A stretch of DNA of 64,000 nt from Streptomyces sp. 2131.1 (GTDB taxonomy: Bacteria; Actinomycetota; Actinomycetes; Streptomycetales; Streptomycetaceae), in assembly GCF_900105515.1 (NCBI RefSeq), contig NZ_FNSY01000001.1, forward strand, positions 2,108,001 to 2,172,000. Direction: 5' to 3'. The position numbers and the translations under genes were made by a program. The notes below the pieces were generated by a model. That model ran no database searches and was not told the origin of the DNA. It saw only the letters and a list, made by a program, of their open reading frames with translations. Below are positions 16,731 through 31,036 of the stretch, one piece after another. The first letter of the stretch is position 1, and every line of letters starts with the position of its first letter.

Positions 16731-17918
16731 GTGCCGACTCTCCGCCCGCCCCGCCCCCACCGCGACGACGTGCTCATCGCGGTCTCCGGGCTGCTCGGCG
16801 GACTGGTGCTGTGGCTGCTCGACCTCTACATGCGGACCGGTGACGTTCTCGGGGACACCCGCCTGCCGCTCATCCCGCTCGTCGTGATGTCGGCGGCGGA
16901 GCTGCTGCGCAGGACCTCGCCGCGCACCGCCCTGGCCGTCGGCAGCGTCGCGCTCGTCGCGGACCAGTGCACCCACGGCAACCTGGCCACCGTGGCGATG
17001 TACACCGACGTCATGTACGCGGCCGTGCTGTACGGAACCCCGGCGGCCGCCCGCCGCATCCCGGTCGTCACCTTCCTGATCTCCCTCGTCGTCACCATCG
17101 GCTCCCTCGCCTGGACCCGCAGCCCCGAGGCCCTGCTCGTCGGCATCGTCACGGCCCTCGTCGTCTTCGTGCCGGCCCTCACCGGGGTCAGCGTGCGCAA
17201 CCACCGCGACGCCGCCGAGACGGCCCGGCTGCGCGCCGACCAGACCGCCCTGCTCGCCGAGATGGACCGCACCCAGGCGGTGACCGCCGAGCGGGCCCGG
17301 ATGGCGCGCGAGCTGCACGACCTGGTCGCCAACCACCTGTCCGCGATCGCCATCCACTCCACCGCGGCGCTCTCCATCGACGACCCGCAGACCTCGCGCG
17401 ACGCGCTGGGGGTGATCCGCGAGAACAGCGTCGACGGTCTGGCCGAAATGCGCCGTCTGATCGGGCTGCTGCGCACCGGGGCCGCCGACCCCGAGCCCAG
17501 CAGCTCGCCCACGCTCGGCTCACTCGACGCGCTGGTGGCGCAGCAGCGCGCGAACGCCTCGGCCGACGGGCTGACCTTCGCCCTGGACGACACCAGGGAC
17601 GGACGGGAGCCGTTGCCGGCGCCGGTCGAGCTGGCCGCTTACCGCATCGTGCAGGAGTCCCTGACCAACGCGCTCAAGCACGCGGCGCCGGGCCCGGTCA
17701 CGGTGCGGCTCGGGCAGGCGGGGCGGCGGCTGACGGTGGAAGTGAGCAGCGTGCTCGGTGACCGGCCGGTGCCGCGGGCCCCGGGGTCGGGGGCCGGTCT
17801 GGTGGGGATGCGGGAACGGGTGGCGCTGCTCGGCGGGGAGTTCGGGGCGGGGCCGGTGGACGGGATCTGGCGGGTGCGGGCGGAGCTGCCCGTGGACGAG
17901 GGAGCGGTGGGTTCATGA
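16731..17918 (+). CDS. NarL-type sensor histidine kinase
   Basis: This is a 395-residue membrane sensor. The first 150 residues hold about five hydrophobic helices without a large external domain, so it may sense within the membrane. The HisKA_3 phosphoacceptor is in ARMARELHDLVANHL. The ATPase domain shows YRIVQESLTNALKHA (N box) and GAGLVGMRERVALLGG (G box). The GTG at 16731 has no ribosome-binding site but a CATACT box about ten bases upstream, so the mRNA may be leaderless. Its stop overlaps the response regulator start (ATGA). The signal is unknown. Confidence 0.9.
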   Translation: MPTLRPPRPHRDDVLIAVSGLLGGLVLWLLDLYMRTGDVLGDTRLPLIPLVVMSAAELLRRTSPRTALAVGSVALVADQCTHGNLATVAMYTDVMYAAVLYGTPAAARRIPVVTFLISLVVTIGSLAWTRSPEALLVGIVTALVVFVPALTGVSVRNHRDAAETARLRADQTALLAEMDRTQAVTAERARMARELHDLVANHLSAIAIHSTAALSIDDPQTSRDALGVIRENSVDGLAEMRRLIGLLRTGAADPEPSSSPTLGSLDALVAQQRANASADGLTFALDDTRDGREPLPAPVELAAYRIVQESLTNALKHAAPGPVTVRLGQAGRRLTVEVSSVLGDRPVPRAPGSGAGLVGMRERVALLGGEFGAGPVDGIWRVRAELPVDEGAVGS

Positions 17919-18565
17919 CGATCCGGGTGCTGGTCGCGGAGGATCAGACGGCGGTACGGGCGGGACTGGTGCTCATCCTCGGCAGTGCGCCGGACATCGA
18001 GGTCGTCGGGGAGGCCGGAGACGGCGAGGAGGCGGTGCGGCTGGCCCGGGAGCTGCGGCCGGACCTGGTGCTGATGGACGTACAGATGCCGCGCATGGAC
18101 GGGGTTTCGGCCACCCGGCAGGTGGCGGAGGAGGGACTGGCGGACGTGCTGGTGCTGACGACGTTCGACCTGGACGCATACGTGTTCGGCGCGCTGCGGG
18201 CGGGGGCGTCGGGCTTCCTGCTGAAGGACACCGAGGCGGCCGGGCTGCTCGACGCGGTGCGTACGGTGGCGCGCGGCGAAGGGCTGATCGCGCCGGCCGT
18301 GACGCGCCGGCTGATCGCGGAGTTCGCGGGGGCCTCCCCCGTACGCCCCGCACGGGCGCCGGACGCGTCGGTGCTGGAGACGCTGACGCGGCGGGAACGG
18401 GAGGTGCTGGGGTGTCTGGGCGAGGGGCTGTCGAACGCGGAGATCGCGGTGCGGCTCTCCATGGCGGAGGCGACGGCGAAGACCCACGTCAGCCGGTTGC
18501 TGGGGAAGCTCGAGCTGCGCAGCCGGGTCCAGGCGGCCGTGCTGGCACAGGAGTTGGGCGTCTGA
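17915..18565 (+). CDS. LuxR/NarL-family response regulator
   Basis: This 216-residue regulator has a receiver domain with acidic pocket ED (residues 9-10), phospho-acceptor Asp in LVLMDVQMPRMDG and Lys in LLKDTEAAG. A C-terminal LuxR helix-turn-helix follows (LTRREREVLGCLGEGLSNAE, then IAVRLSMAEATAKTHVSRLL). It is the cognate partner of the overlapping kinase at 16731. Targets are not evident; the neighbouring chitinase gene has its own known type of control element. Confidence 0.93.
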   Translation: MTIRVLVAEDQTAVRAGLVLILGSAPDIEVVGEAGDGEEAVRLARELRPDLVLMDVQMPRMDGVSATRQVAEEGLADVLVLTTFDLDAYVFGALRAGASGFLLKDTEAAGLLDAVRTVARGEGLIAPAVTRRLIAEFAGASPVRPARAPDASVLETLTRREREVLGCLGEGLSNAEIAVRLSMAEATAKTHVSRLLGKLELRSRVQAAVLAQELGV

Positions 18566-18592
18566 AGGTTTATTCCGGCGGCCCACGATCTT

Positions 18593-18634
18593 TGGTCTGG
18601 ACCTCTTGACGATTGGTCCAGACCTTCCTAATCT
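18593..18634 (+). promoter_or_regulatory. Chitinase promoter with direct repeats, -35 and -10
   Basis: TGGTCTGGACCT (18593-18604) and TGGTCCAGACCT (18614-18625) are the 12-bp direct repeats typical of Streptomyces chitinase promoters, 21 bp apart (two helical turns). TTGACG (18606-18611) and TAATCT (18629-18634), 17 bp apart, form a strong promoter, with one repeat just before the -35 and the other in the spacer. The repeats mediate glucose repression and chitin induction in studied genes. They also resemble DasR sites (TGGTCTAGACCA core). Confidence 0.85.
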
Positions 18635-18743
18635 CACCGAACACACTGCGGTGAGCCTGCCATGACAAAAGCGGGCTCAGGGCGGCGCAGGGTTGCAGTT
18701 CACGGACCACCCCGTATGTCCGGACCTCACCCGAGGAGCACCG

Positions 18744-20630
<1,887 letters not shown>

Positions 20631-20658
20631 CACCCGAGGCTCAACCCCCCGAAAAACG

Positions 20659-20691
20659 CCGGGGAGACAGGTCCGCCCCCTGTCTCCCCGG
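20659..20691. terminator. Bidirectional terminator between chitinase and DUF2550 genes
   Basis: CCGGGGAGACAGG (20659-20671) and CCTGTCTCCCCGG (20679-20691) form a perfect 13-bp stem with a 7-base loop, followed by TCTTTCGT on the plus strand. The flanking genes converge on it. Confidence 0.88.
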
Positions 20692-20715
20692 TCTTTCGTG
20701 TGTGCGGCACGCCGC

Positions 20716-21168
20716 TCAGGCGACGTTGACCCTCTGGCCGGGCGGCGCCGCCTCCAGCCAGGCGAGGAAACCGGTCAGCGCGTCCTCGCTCATCGCCAGC
20801 TCCAGGCGGGTCTCCCGGTGGAGACAGCCGAGCACGATGGCGTCGGAGAGCAGCGCCAGCTCCTCCTCGCCCTCCGGCATGCGACGGGCCACGACCTCGA
20901 TCGCGGACCGCTCGAGGACTCGGCGCGGACGCGGCGAGTAGCTGAAGACGCGGAACCAGTTCACCTTGTCGCCGCTGTACCGGGCGACGCCGTACACCCA
21001 GCCCTTGCCGGACAGGTCGGGTTCCTCGGGTACGTTCCACCGCAGGCTGCAGTCGAAGGTCCCGCCCGAGCGCTGAATCAGCCGCCGGCGCAGACCGAAG
21101 ACGAAAAGTCCCACTGCCACCAGTGCGACGACCAGCCCGCCCACCCACAGCGCGAGGAACATCTCCAC
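20716..21168 (-). CDS. DUF2550 family membrane-anchored protein
   Basis: This 150-residue protein has one N-terminal transmembrane helix (LWVGGLVVALVAVGLFVFGL). The soluble domain contains CSLRWNVPEEPDLSGKGWVY and DKVNWFRVFSYSPRP. This domain family is restricted to actinobacteria and regularly follows atpC. Function unknown. The GTG at 21168 has GAGGAGG upstream. It lies downstream of the atp operon but beyond its terminator hairpin, so it may have its own transcript. Confidence 0.85.
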   Translation of the reverse strand: MEMFLALWVGGLVVALVAVGLFVFGLRRRLIQRSGGTFDCSLRWNVPEEPDLSGKGWVYGVARYSGDKVNWFRVFSYSPRPRRVLERSAIEVVARRMPEGEEELALLSDAIVLGCLHRETRLELAMSEDALTGFLAWLEAAPPGQRVNVA

Positions 21169-21230
21169 CGACCTCCTCGCGTCGTCGAGTTAACGGATAC
21201 CGCCCGGAACTTCACCTGCATCTGCATCGC

Positions 21231-21280
21231 CTCAGCCGCGACACGGTCCGGAGGGGTCTCCGGCACGGGCCGCGGCTGAG
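21231..21280 (-). terminator. Terminator of the atp operon
   Basis: CTCAGCCGCG (21231-21240) pairs perfectly with CGCGGCTGAG (21271-21280). Inside, CCGGAG (21248-21253) pairs with CTCCGG (21258-21263). The two stacked stems lie 24 bases after the atpC stop. Confidence 0.78.
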
Positions 21281-21303
21281 GGTAAATCCATGTCGTGAGG
21301 TGG

Positions 21304-21678
21304 CTAGTGTGCCGCCACCGCACGCAGTCGCACTTCGGCGCGCCGCTCGGAAGCGGCGTCCGTGTCCGACTTCGCACGCTCCAGCGCGCGCTCGGCACGC
21401 TGGACGTCGATCTCGTCGGCAAGCTCGGCGATCTCGGCGAGAAGCGAGAGCTTGTCGTCCGCGAACGAGATGAAACCGCCGTGCACCGCGGCGACGACGG
21501 TGCCGCCGTCGCTCGTACGGATCGTCACCGGGCCCGATTCCAGCACACCCAGAAGCGGCTGGTGACCGGGCATGACGCCGATGTCGCCGGACGTGGTGCG
21601 CGCGACGACCAGGGTGGCCTCGCCGGACCAGACACTGCGGTCCGCGGCGACCAGCTCGACGTGCAGCTCAGCAGCCAA
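21304..21678 (-). CDS. atpC: F1F0 ATP synthase epsilon subunit
   Basis: The 124-residue epsilon subunit is the central-stalk protein that couples rotation and can inhibit ATP hydrolysis. It has the N-terminal beta sandwich (LHVELVAADRSVWSG, GDIGVMPGHQPLLGVL) and a shortened C-terminal helical pair rich in Ala/Glu/Arg. The start is TTG at 21678 after GAGGAG. It is the last gene of the atpIBEFHAGDC operon and lies 109 bp after atpD. Confidence 0.95.
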   Translation of the reverse strand: MAAELHVELVAADRSVWSGEATLVVARTTSGDIGVMPGHQPLLGVLESGPVTIRTSDGGTVVAAVHGGFISFADDKLSLLAEIAELADEIDVQRAERALERAKSDTDAASERRAEVRLRAVAAH

Positions 21679-21697
21679 GGGTGGCTCCTCGGGTCAC

Positions 21698-21719
21698 CAC
21701 CCGGCGGTCGTGCCGGGTG
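21698..21719 (-). other. Hairpin between atpD and atpC
   Basis: CACCCGGC (21698-21705) and GCCGGGTG (21712-21719) form an 8-bp stem with a 6-base loop in the 109-bp intergenic mRNA segment. It could slow 3' decay or attenuate atpC relative to atpD (inference). Confidence 0.5.
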
Positions 21720-21787
21720 TTGGGTCAATTCTACGGGGCGTGGTGAGGGGGACGGGACGCACCCGCCCCCCTCTGTGAGCCGGGGGC

Positions 21788-24144
<2,357 letters not shown>

Positions 24145-24147
24145 CGA

Positions 24148-25719
24148 TCAGCCCTCGCCCAGGAGCTTGCCGTCCGAGGTCTCGAACTGCTGCTTGAAGG
24201 CGGCGACGGCGTCGGCGATCGCCTGCAGCGTGTCGTCGGACATCTTGGCGCCCTCGCGGATGCTGGTGAGGAGGTCCTTGCGCTCGCGACGCAGGTACTC
24301 CAGCAGCTCCGACTCGAAGCGGCGGATGTCCTCGACCGGGACGTCGTCCATCTTGCCGTTGGTGCCGGCCCAGACGGAGACGACCTGCTCCTCGACCGGG
24401 AACGGGGCGTACTGCGGCTGCTTCAGCAGCTCGACCATGCGCTTACCGCGCTCCAGCGAGGCCTTCGAGGCCGCGTCCAGGTCGGAACCGAAGGCGGCGA
24501 ACGCCTCCAGCTCGCGGTACTGGGCGAGGTCCACGCGGAGCCGACCGGACACCTGGCGCATCGCCTTGTGCTGGGCGGAGCCACCGACGCGGGAGACCGA
24601 GATACCGACGTTCAGGGCCGGACGCTGGCCGGCGTTGAACAGGTCGGACTCCAGGAAGCACTGGCCGTCGGTGATGGAGATGACGTTGGTCGGGATGAAC
24701 GCCGACACGTCGTTCGCCTTGGTCTCGACGATCGGGAGGCCCGTCATCGAACCGGCACCCATGTCGTCGGAGAGCTTGGCGCAGCGCTCCAGCAGACGCG
24801 AGTGGAGGTAGAAGACGTCGCCCGGGTAGGCCTCGCGGCCCGGCGGACGGCGCAGCAGCAGGGACACGGCGCGGTAGGCGTCGGCCTGCTTCGAGAGGTC
24901 GTCGAAGATGATCAGGACGTGCTTGCCCTGGTACATCCAGTGCTGGCCGATGGCCGAGCCGGTGTACGGCGCCAGGTACTTGAAGCCGGCCGGGTCGGAC
25001 GCCGGGGCGGCGACGATGGTCGTGTACTCGAGCGCGCCGGCCTCTTCGAGGGCACCGCGCACGGAGGCGATGGTGGAGCCCTTCTGACCGATGGCGACGT
25101 AGATGCAGCGCACCTGCTTGTTCACGTCGCCCGAGCGCCAGTTGTCGCGCTGGTTGATGATCGTGTCGACGGCCAGAGCGGTCTTACCCGTCTGACGGTC
25201 GCCGATGATCAGCTGACGCTGGCCGCGGCCGATCGGCACCATCGCGTCGACGGCCTTGTAGCCGGTCTGCATCGGCTCGTGCACCGACTTGCGGACCATG
25301 ACGCCAGGGGCCTGCAGCTCGAGGGCGCGGCGGCCGTCGGTCGCGATCTCGCCGAGACCGTCGATCGGGTTGCCGAGCGGGTCGACGACGCGGCCGAGGT
25401 AACCCTCGCCGACGCCGACGGAGAGCACCTCACCGGTGCGCTGCACCGGCTGGCCCTCCTCGATGCCGCTGAACTCGCCGAGGACGATCGCACCGATCTC
25501 GCGCTCCTCGAGGTTGAGGGCGAGACCGAGGGTGCCGTCCTCGAACTTCAGCAGCTCGTTCGCCATGGCGGAGGGCAGGCCCTCCACCTTCGCGATGCCG
25601 TCGCCGGCAACGCTGACCGTACCGACCTCCTCGCGCGAGGCCGCGTCCGGCTTGTACGACTGGACAAAGTTCTCCAGCGCGTCCCGGATCTCCTCCGGCC
25701 GGATCGTGAGCTCCGCCAT
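24148..25719 (-). CDS. atpA: F1F0 ATP synthase alpha subunit
   Basis: The 523-residue regulatory subunit of F1 has P-loop GDRQTGKT at 173-180 and the alpha signature [17 protein letters not shown]. The ATG at 25719 gives the family start [16 protein letters not shown] with GGAGAG/AGGGAA upstream; the frame runs on to 25806, but that part is not conserved. It is separated from atpH by a 137-bp gap holding two hairpins, unusually long within this operon. Confidence 0.97.
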   Translation of the reverse strand: MAELTIRPEEIRDALENFVQSYKPDAASREEVGTVSVAGDGIAKVEGLPSAMANELLKFEDGTLGLALNLEEREIGAIVLGEFSGIEEGQPVQRTGEVLSVGVGEGYLGRVVDPLGNPIDGLGEIATDGRRALELQAPGVMVRKSVHEPMQTGYKAVDAMVPIGRGQRQLIIGDRQTGKTALAVDTIINQRDNWRSGDVNKQVRCIYVAIGQKGSTIASVRGALEEAGALEYTTIVAAPASDPAGFKYLAPYTGSAIGQHWMYQGKHVLIIFDDLSKQADAYRAVSLLLRRPPGREAYPGDVFYLHSRLLERCAKLSDDMGAGSMTGLPIVETKANDVSAFIPTNVISITDGQCFLESDLFNAGQRPALNVGISVSRVGGSAQHKAMRQVSGRLRVDLAQYRELEAFAAFGSDLDAASKASLERGKRMVELLKQPQYAPFPVEEQVVSVWAGTNGKMDDVPVEDIRRFESELLEYLRRERKDLLTSIREGAKMSDDTLQAIADAVAAFKQQFETSDGKLLGEG

Positions 25720-25766
25720 CTGGGTTCCCTGCTCTCCTTGTTGGGCCCGAAGTTTCTTAAGGGGGT

Positions 25767-25821
25767 CTGGGGGCCGACCCCCAGGAATCTTCTGCAGTTT
25801 CTGCACGGCCCAACCGGGCCG
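25767..25821 (-). other. Two hairpins between atpH and atpA
   Basis: CTGGGGG-CCGA-CCCCCAG (25767-25784) and CGGCCC-AACC-GGGCCG (25806-25821) are perfect short stems in the atpH-atpA spacer. They may modulate mRNA processing or the start of atpA translation, where subunit stoichiometry changes from one delta to three alpha (inference). Confidence 0.55.
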
Positions 25822-25856
25822 CTGGTCTTGCTCTGTTCTGTTGCGCTGCGCTTGTG

Positions 25857-26672
25857 TCAGCCGGCCATGCGACGGGTCGCCTCGTCGAGGCGTTCCGCGA
25901 CGGTGCCGTTGATGACCTCGTCGCCGACCCGCACCGCGATCCCGCCGAGGACCTCGGGGTCCACGTCCAGGTTCAGGTGCATCTGCCGGCCGTAGATCTT
26001 CGCCAGGGCCGCGCCCAGGCGCTGCTTCTGCCGGTCGCTGAGCGGCACCGCCGAGGTGACGATCGCGACCGTGCGCTCCCGACGCTCCGCGGCGAGCTTG
26101 GAGAGGGAGTCGAGTCCCGCTTCCAGGCTACGTCCACGCGGCTGGGTGACAAGCCGCACGATGACGCGCTCGGTGGTCGGCCGCGCCTTGCCGCCGAGCA
26201 GGCTGCGGAGCAGCTCGCCCTTGGCGGCCGGAGTCGCGGTCCGGCTGGTGAGCGCGGCGCGCAGAGCGGTGTCCGAGGCGACGATGCGGCCGAACCGGAA
26301 GAGTTCGTCCTCGACGTCGTCCAGGTCGCCGTTGCGCTGCGCGGCGGTGAGGTCGGCGGTGTTCGCCAGTTCCTCGACCGAGTCGACCAGGTCACGCGAC
26401 TGCGACCAGCGCGAGCGGACCATGCCGGAGACCAGGTCGACGGCTTCGCCGCCCACCTGGCCGCCGAGCAGGCGGCCTGCCAGCTCGGCCCTGGCCTCGC
26501 CCGGCTGCGCCGGGTCGGTCAGGACCCGGCGCAGCGACACCTCGCGGTGCAGCAGCGCCGTGACGCCGGCCAGATCCTCGGCGAGCTTCGTCGCGTCGAC
26601 CGACGTGGAGTCGGTCAGCGCGTCGAGACGCTCGCGTGCGGCAGCCAGTGCCTCGCGGCTCGCGCTGTTCAT
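25857..26672 (-). CDS. atpH: F1F0 ATP synthase delta subunit
   Basis: The 271-residue delta subunit joins the peripheral stalk to the top of F1. It is longer than the E. coli protein (177), as in other actinobacteria. It has the C-terminal OSCP signature [20 protein letters not shown] followed by [13 protein letters not shown] [21 protein letters not shown]. It overlaps the atpF stop by four bases (ATGA). Confidence 0.95.
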   Translation of the reverse strand: MNSASREALAAARERLDALTDSTSVDATKLAEDLAGVTALLHREVSLRRVLTDPAQPGEARAELAGRLLGGQVGGEAVDLVSGMVRSRWSQSRDLVDSVEELANTADLTAAQRNGDLDDVEDELFRFGRIVASDTALRAALTSRTATPAAKGELLRSLLGGKARPTTERVIVRLVTQPRGRSLEAGLDSLSKLAAERRERTVAIVTSAVPLSDRQKQRLGAALAKIYGRQMHLNLDVDPEVLGGIAVRVGDEVINGTVAERLDEATRRMAG

Positions 26673-27214
26673 CGGACGGCCTCGGCCTTCGCCTCGAGCT
26701 CGTCGAGGAAGCGGTCGACGGTGCCGCTCTGCCGGGCGTGGTCCTCCAGGGACTCGCCGACGAGCTTGCCGGCCAGGTCGGTGGCGAGCTTGCCCACGTC
26801 CTGGCGCAGCGCGGCGGCGGCCGCCTTGCGGTCGGCCTCGATCTGGGCGTGGCCGGCGGCGACGATCTCGTCGCGCTGGCGCTGGCCCTCGGCGCGCATC
26901 TCCTGCAGGATCACGGCGCCCTGCTCCTGCGCCTCCTGGCGCATACGAGCGGCCTCGTGGCGGGCCTCGGCGAGCTGAGCCTTGTACTGCTCAAGCACGC
27001 TCTGGGCCTCGGTCTGGGCCGCATCGGCCTTTTCGATACCGCCTTCGATGGCCTCGCGACGCTCTTCCAGAACCTTGTTGATGTTCGGGAGGAGCTTCTT
27101 GGCGAGGAAGCCGAAAACGATGAGGAAGGCGATGAGGCCAATGACGAGCTCAGGGATCGGCGGAATGAGCGGGTTTTCCGCTTCCTCGGCCGCGAGCTGA
27201 ACCAGGGGGTTCAC
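26669..27214 (-). CDS. atpF: F1F0 ATP synthase b subunit
   Basis: This 181-residue peripheral-stalk protein has one N-terminal membrane helix (ELVIGLIAFLIVFGFLAKKL) followed by a long charged helix of Ala/Glu/Gln/Arg heptads that dimerises. The start is GTG at 27214. It lies 42 bp downstream of atpE and overlaps atpH. Confidence 0.95.
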   Translation of the reverse strand: MNPLVQLAAEEAENPLIPPIPELVIGLIAFLIVFGFLAKKLLPNINKVLEERREAIEGGIEKADAAQTEAQSVLEQYKAQLAEARHEAARMRQEAQEQGAVILQEMRAEGQRQRDEIVAAGHAQIEADRKAAAAALRQDVGKLATDLAGKLVGESLEDHARQSGTVDRFLDELEAKAEAVR

Positions 27215-27256
27215 GTCAGTGCCTTTCGTCTAGTGGGCTGGTCTGCGATCCGTGGA

Positions 27257-28391
<1,135 letters not shown>

Positions 28392-28502
28392 CGCGGGCTC
28401 CTTCAGCGTGGCGCATAGGTACGGCAACCTCGTTGTGTCGGCGCGGCGCGCAGCCGCGGTTCGGCACTGGACTGGTGTTTCGGATGTGTGAGCGGCAGTC
28501 AG

Positions 28503-28543
28503 GCATGTGAGCCTCGCGATCGAGCAGGCGTCAGCTCACATGC
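28503..28543 (-). other. Inverted repeat in the atpI-atpB spacer
   Basis: GCATGTGAGC (28503-28512) and GCTCACATGC (28534-28543) are perfect 10-base complements around a 21-base loop. The structure lies inside the operon between atpI and atpB. It may be an attenuator, a processing site or an operator for a second promoter. Confidence 0.55.
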
Positions 28544-28617
28544 ACGCGCCCGCAGTGCCGCAGTTGGAACCGGACGATAGCAGGGTCCTGAACCCCCCTT
28601 TATCCCGCCCCTACCCT

Positions 28618-29061
28618 TCACGATCTGGGCCCCGAGTTCTTGGGCTTCTCGCTCTTGTCGGACTCCGACTCGGGCTCCACGTAAAGGATCTTGGCCTTCA
28701 TGTGCGCACGCGCCTGCGCCCCGATCCACACGAGGGTCGTCACGACCAGTGTGAGGGCGAAGGCCTTGGGGTTGAACACCGTGGTGTTCTTGAATGCCGC
28801 GACGAAGATGAAGAGCAGGAGCAGCTGAGCCGTGTAGAGCATCAGCCCCATGGCCTGGAACAGGTGGGGCAGTGACTTCGCGGTCCGTTGCAGGACCACG
28901 AGGCCGATCCCCATGAAGACGATGACCACGACCGTCGCGACGACGGCACCCAGGGCCCCCTTGCCGCCTGCGACACCCGCGCTGACCGCGGCGGCGATGG
29001 CGCCGGCGGCAGCGGTGGGCACGGCGGCGTGAAGGAGAGTCCGGACGTCGCTGGACGGCAT
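28618..29061 (-). CDS. atpI: ATP synthase-associated membrane protein AtpI
   Basis: This 147-residue protein has about four hydrophobic helices (VVATVVVIVFMGIGLVVLQR and others) and a charged C-terminus rich in Glu/Lys/Ser. It is the first gene of the atp operon, where AtpI-type proteins help c-ring assembly or ion supply in other bacteria. Sequence conservation is low, so the name rests largely on position and topology. Confidence 0.85.
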   Translation of the reverse strand: MPSSDVRTLLHAAVPTAAAGAIAAAVSAGVAGGKGALGAVVATVVVIVFMGIGLVVLQRTAKSLPHLFQAMGLMLYTAQLLLLFIFVAAFKNTTVFNPKAFALTLVVTTLVWIGAQARAHMKAKILYVEPESESDKSEKPKNSGPRS

Positions 29062-29463
29062 GGGGCAGCTCCGCTTTGCAGGGGGGTGGGCGATGTGTCG
29101 TCAGGGACGAGCGTAGGGCCGGATCGAGTCGATGCCTTTCGGTCCAATGGACCGCGTTACTCAGGCCCTTCGGCTCAACCACCGGGTTCGTGAACGGTAT
29201 CACAAACTATTTGATGAGGTCTTTACCAAGAAAGTGTGCTCGCTGTCACACCTGAGTGTGAACCTGCGCGCGTGAGCGTCCGGGGCGGAGGATTGTCCTG
29301 TAATGGGGACTTATTTCCGTGCGGAATCGCGGTGCGCGGCAACCCTGTTCGAAGCCGAGCCCGGTCGTCAACATCGCGCAGCCTGGTGCGCCCCCACGAG
29401 CTACGTGAGACATACGGCACCCCCGGGCCGACACCAAGTGCCTTGCCCGCAAGCTCCGTCGGC
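29062..29463 (-). promoter_or_regulatory. 402-bp upstream region of the atp operon with Rex-like and CRP-like palindromes
   Basis: No gene is seen here. On the minus strand TGTGATACCGTTCACG (29189-29204) matches 12 of 16 positions of the redox-repressor Rex operator TGTGAACGCGTTCACA, 128-143 bp before atpI. A second palindrome, TCACAC-CTGA-GTGTGA, lies at 29246-29261. AT-rich sequence between the sites (TTTGTGATACC, CAAATAGTTT) suggests the promoter lies there, but no consensus -35/-10 pair is convincing. Confidence 0.55.
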
Positions 29464-30876
29464 TCAGCGGTGCGTGGAGCCGGCCTTGCGCCGGTCCGCG
29501 AAGCGGGAGCGGGAGCCGATCGCGGTCGCGCCGTTGACGCCCGAGACTCCTGCGGCGGGCGGGGCCTGTGAGGCGGGCTCGCGGCCCTCCTGCCCTCCCG
29601 GGGTCTCCAAGGTCACCGGCAGTCCCTCGACGGCCTCAGCCGGCTCCTCACGGCCTTCCGCGGCCTCGTCCGACGCCGCGGCTGCCCCCGGCCCCTCGCC
29701 GCGACGCCGTCTGCGGCGGTAGCGCGGCGGGACGAAGCGTTCCGCCCAGCGCGGGGCGCGCGGGGTGAAGCGGGGCATCAGCAGCAGGATCAGGCCCAGC
29801 GCGCTCAGGCCCACGATCACCAGGACGATCCACATCGACGTCGAGTGCACCGAGTACCCCACCGCGCCGAAGGCGATCAGCGCCGACCAGAAGTACATGA
29901 TCAGCACCGACCGGCTGTGCGAGTGGCCGATGTTGAGCAGCCGGTGGTGCAGGTGGCCGCGGTCCGCCGCGAACGGCGACTGGCCGTTCCAGGTGCGCCG
30001 CACGATCGCCAGCACCAGGTCCGCCGCCGGGATGGCGATGATGGTCAGCGGCAGCAGCAGCGGGATGAACACCGGGAGCATCGCGTGGGTCGCCTGGCGC
30101 TCACTGCCCTCGAAGAGCCTCATGTTGTCCGGGTCGACCTGCCCGGTCACCGAGATCGCGCCCGCCGCGAGCACGAGCCCGATCAGCATCGAGCCCGAGT
30201 CGCCCATGAAGATCCGCGCGGGATGCATGTTGTGCGGCAGGAAGCCGAGGCACATGCCCATCAGGATCGCCGCGAAGAGCGTCGCCGGGGCGGCGGCCTC
30301 GATGGTGTGCCCGTACCAGAGCCGGTAGGTGTACAGGAAGAACGCGGCGGCGGCGATGAGCACCATGCCGGCCGCGAGCCCGTCCAGGCCGTCCACGAAG
30401 TTGACCGCGTTGATCGTGATGACGACCAGTGCCACGGTGAGCAGCGTGCCCTGCCACGGAGTGAGGGCCACGGTGCCGACGCCCGGGATCGGCAGCCACA
30501 GGATCGTCAGGCCCTGGAGGACCATGACGGCGGCGGCGAGCATCTGCCCGCCGAGCTTGATCAGCGCGTCGATTTCGAACTTGTCGTCCAGGACGCCGAT
30601 CAGCCAGATCAGCGCCGCCCCGGAGAGCAGCGCGCGCGGTTCGCTGGACAGCTCGAAGACGCCGTCCAGGTTGGCCAGGTGGTTGGCGACGATCAGCCCC
30701 GCGCACAGCCCCCCGAACATGGCGATACCGCCGAGCCTCGGGGTCGGTTCGCGGTGGACGTCGCGCGCGCGGATCGCGGGCATCGCCCCGACCGCGATGG
30801 CGAACTTGCGCACCGGACCGGTGAGCAAGTAGGTCACAGCGGCCGTGACACAGAGTGTCAGCAGGTAATCACGCAC
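29464..30876 (-). CDS. Undecaprenyl-phosphate N-acetylglucosaminyl-1-phosphate transferase (WecA/TagO/Rfe family)
   Basis: This 470-residue integral membrane enzyme with about eleven helices transfers a sugar-1-phosphate to undecaprenyl phosphate, the first step of wall polymer or teichoic-acid linkage synthesis. Family hallmarks are PTPRLGGIAMFGG, NFVDGLDGLAAG with the Asp-rich site, and FMGDSGSMLIG preceded by LPHNMHPARI. The last 90 residues are a charged low-complexity cytosolic tail. The GTG at 30876 (VRDYLLTL) is preferred because GGGG stands eight bases upstream; a GTG at 30888 is possible. The neighbouring LCP ligase would use such lipid-linked products. Confidence 0.9.
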   Translation of the reverse strand: MRDYLLTLCVTAAVTYLLTGPVRKFAIAVGAMPAIRARDVHREPTPRLGGIAMFGGLCAGLIVANHLANLDGVFELSSEPRALLSGAALIWLIGVLDDKFEIDALIKLGGQMLAAAVMVLQGLTILWLPIPGVGTVALTPWQGTLLTVALVVITINAVNFVDGLDGLAAGMVLIAAAAFFLYTYRLWYGHTIEAAAPATLFAAILMGMCLGFLPHNMHPARIFMGDSGSMLIGLVLAAGAISVTGQVDPDNMRLFEGSERQATHAMLPVFIPLLLPLTIIAIPAADLVLAIVRRTWNGQSPFAADRGHLHHRLLNIGHSHSRSVLIMYFWSALIAFGAVGYSVHSTSMWIVLVIVGLSALGLILLLMPRFTPRAPRWAERFVPPRYRRRRRRGEGPGAAAASDEAAEGREEPAEAVEGLPVTLETPGGQEGREPASQAPPAAGVSGVNGATAIGSRSRFADRRKAGSTHR

Positions 30877-30981
30877 GGGCTGCCCCACAGATATCGCCGG
30901 CCATCTCAGCCCACACCTTAACTAGACAGGTCCCATGGTTGAGGACACGGAGCCGTCCGCGATGGTTGCACGGACCGCTGT

Positions 30982-31009
30982 CCCCGTGGCCACGGGGTCG
31001 TCGGACCCC
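30982..31009 (-). terminator. Palindrome and hairpin after the phosphatase-like gene
   Basis: CCCCGTGGCCACGGGG (30982-30997) is a perfect 16-base palindrome, and GGGGTC-GTCG-GACCCC (30994-31009) overlaps it as a hairpin. They sit downstream of the phosphatase-like gene and upstream of the wecA-like gene; termination or regulation are both possible. Confidence 0.45.
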
Positions 31010-31036
31010 GCCCGTTCCCGGACGGTGAGCGAAACG

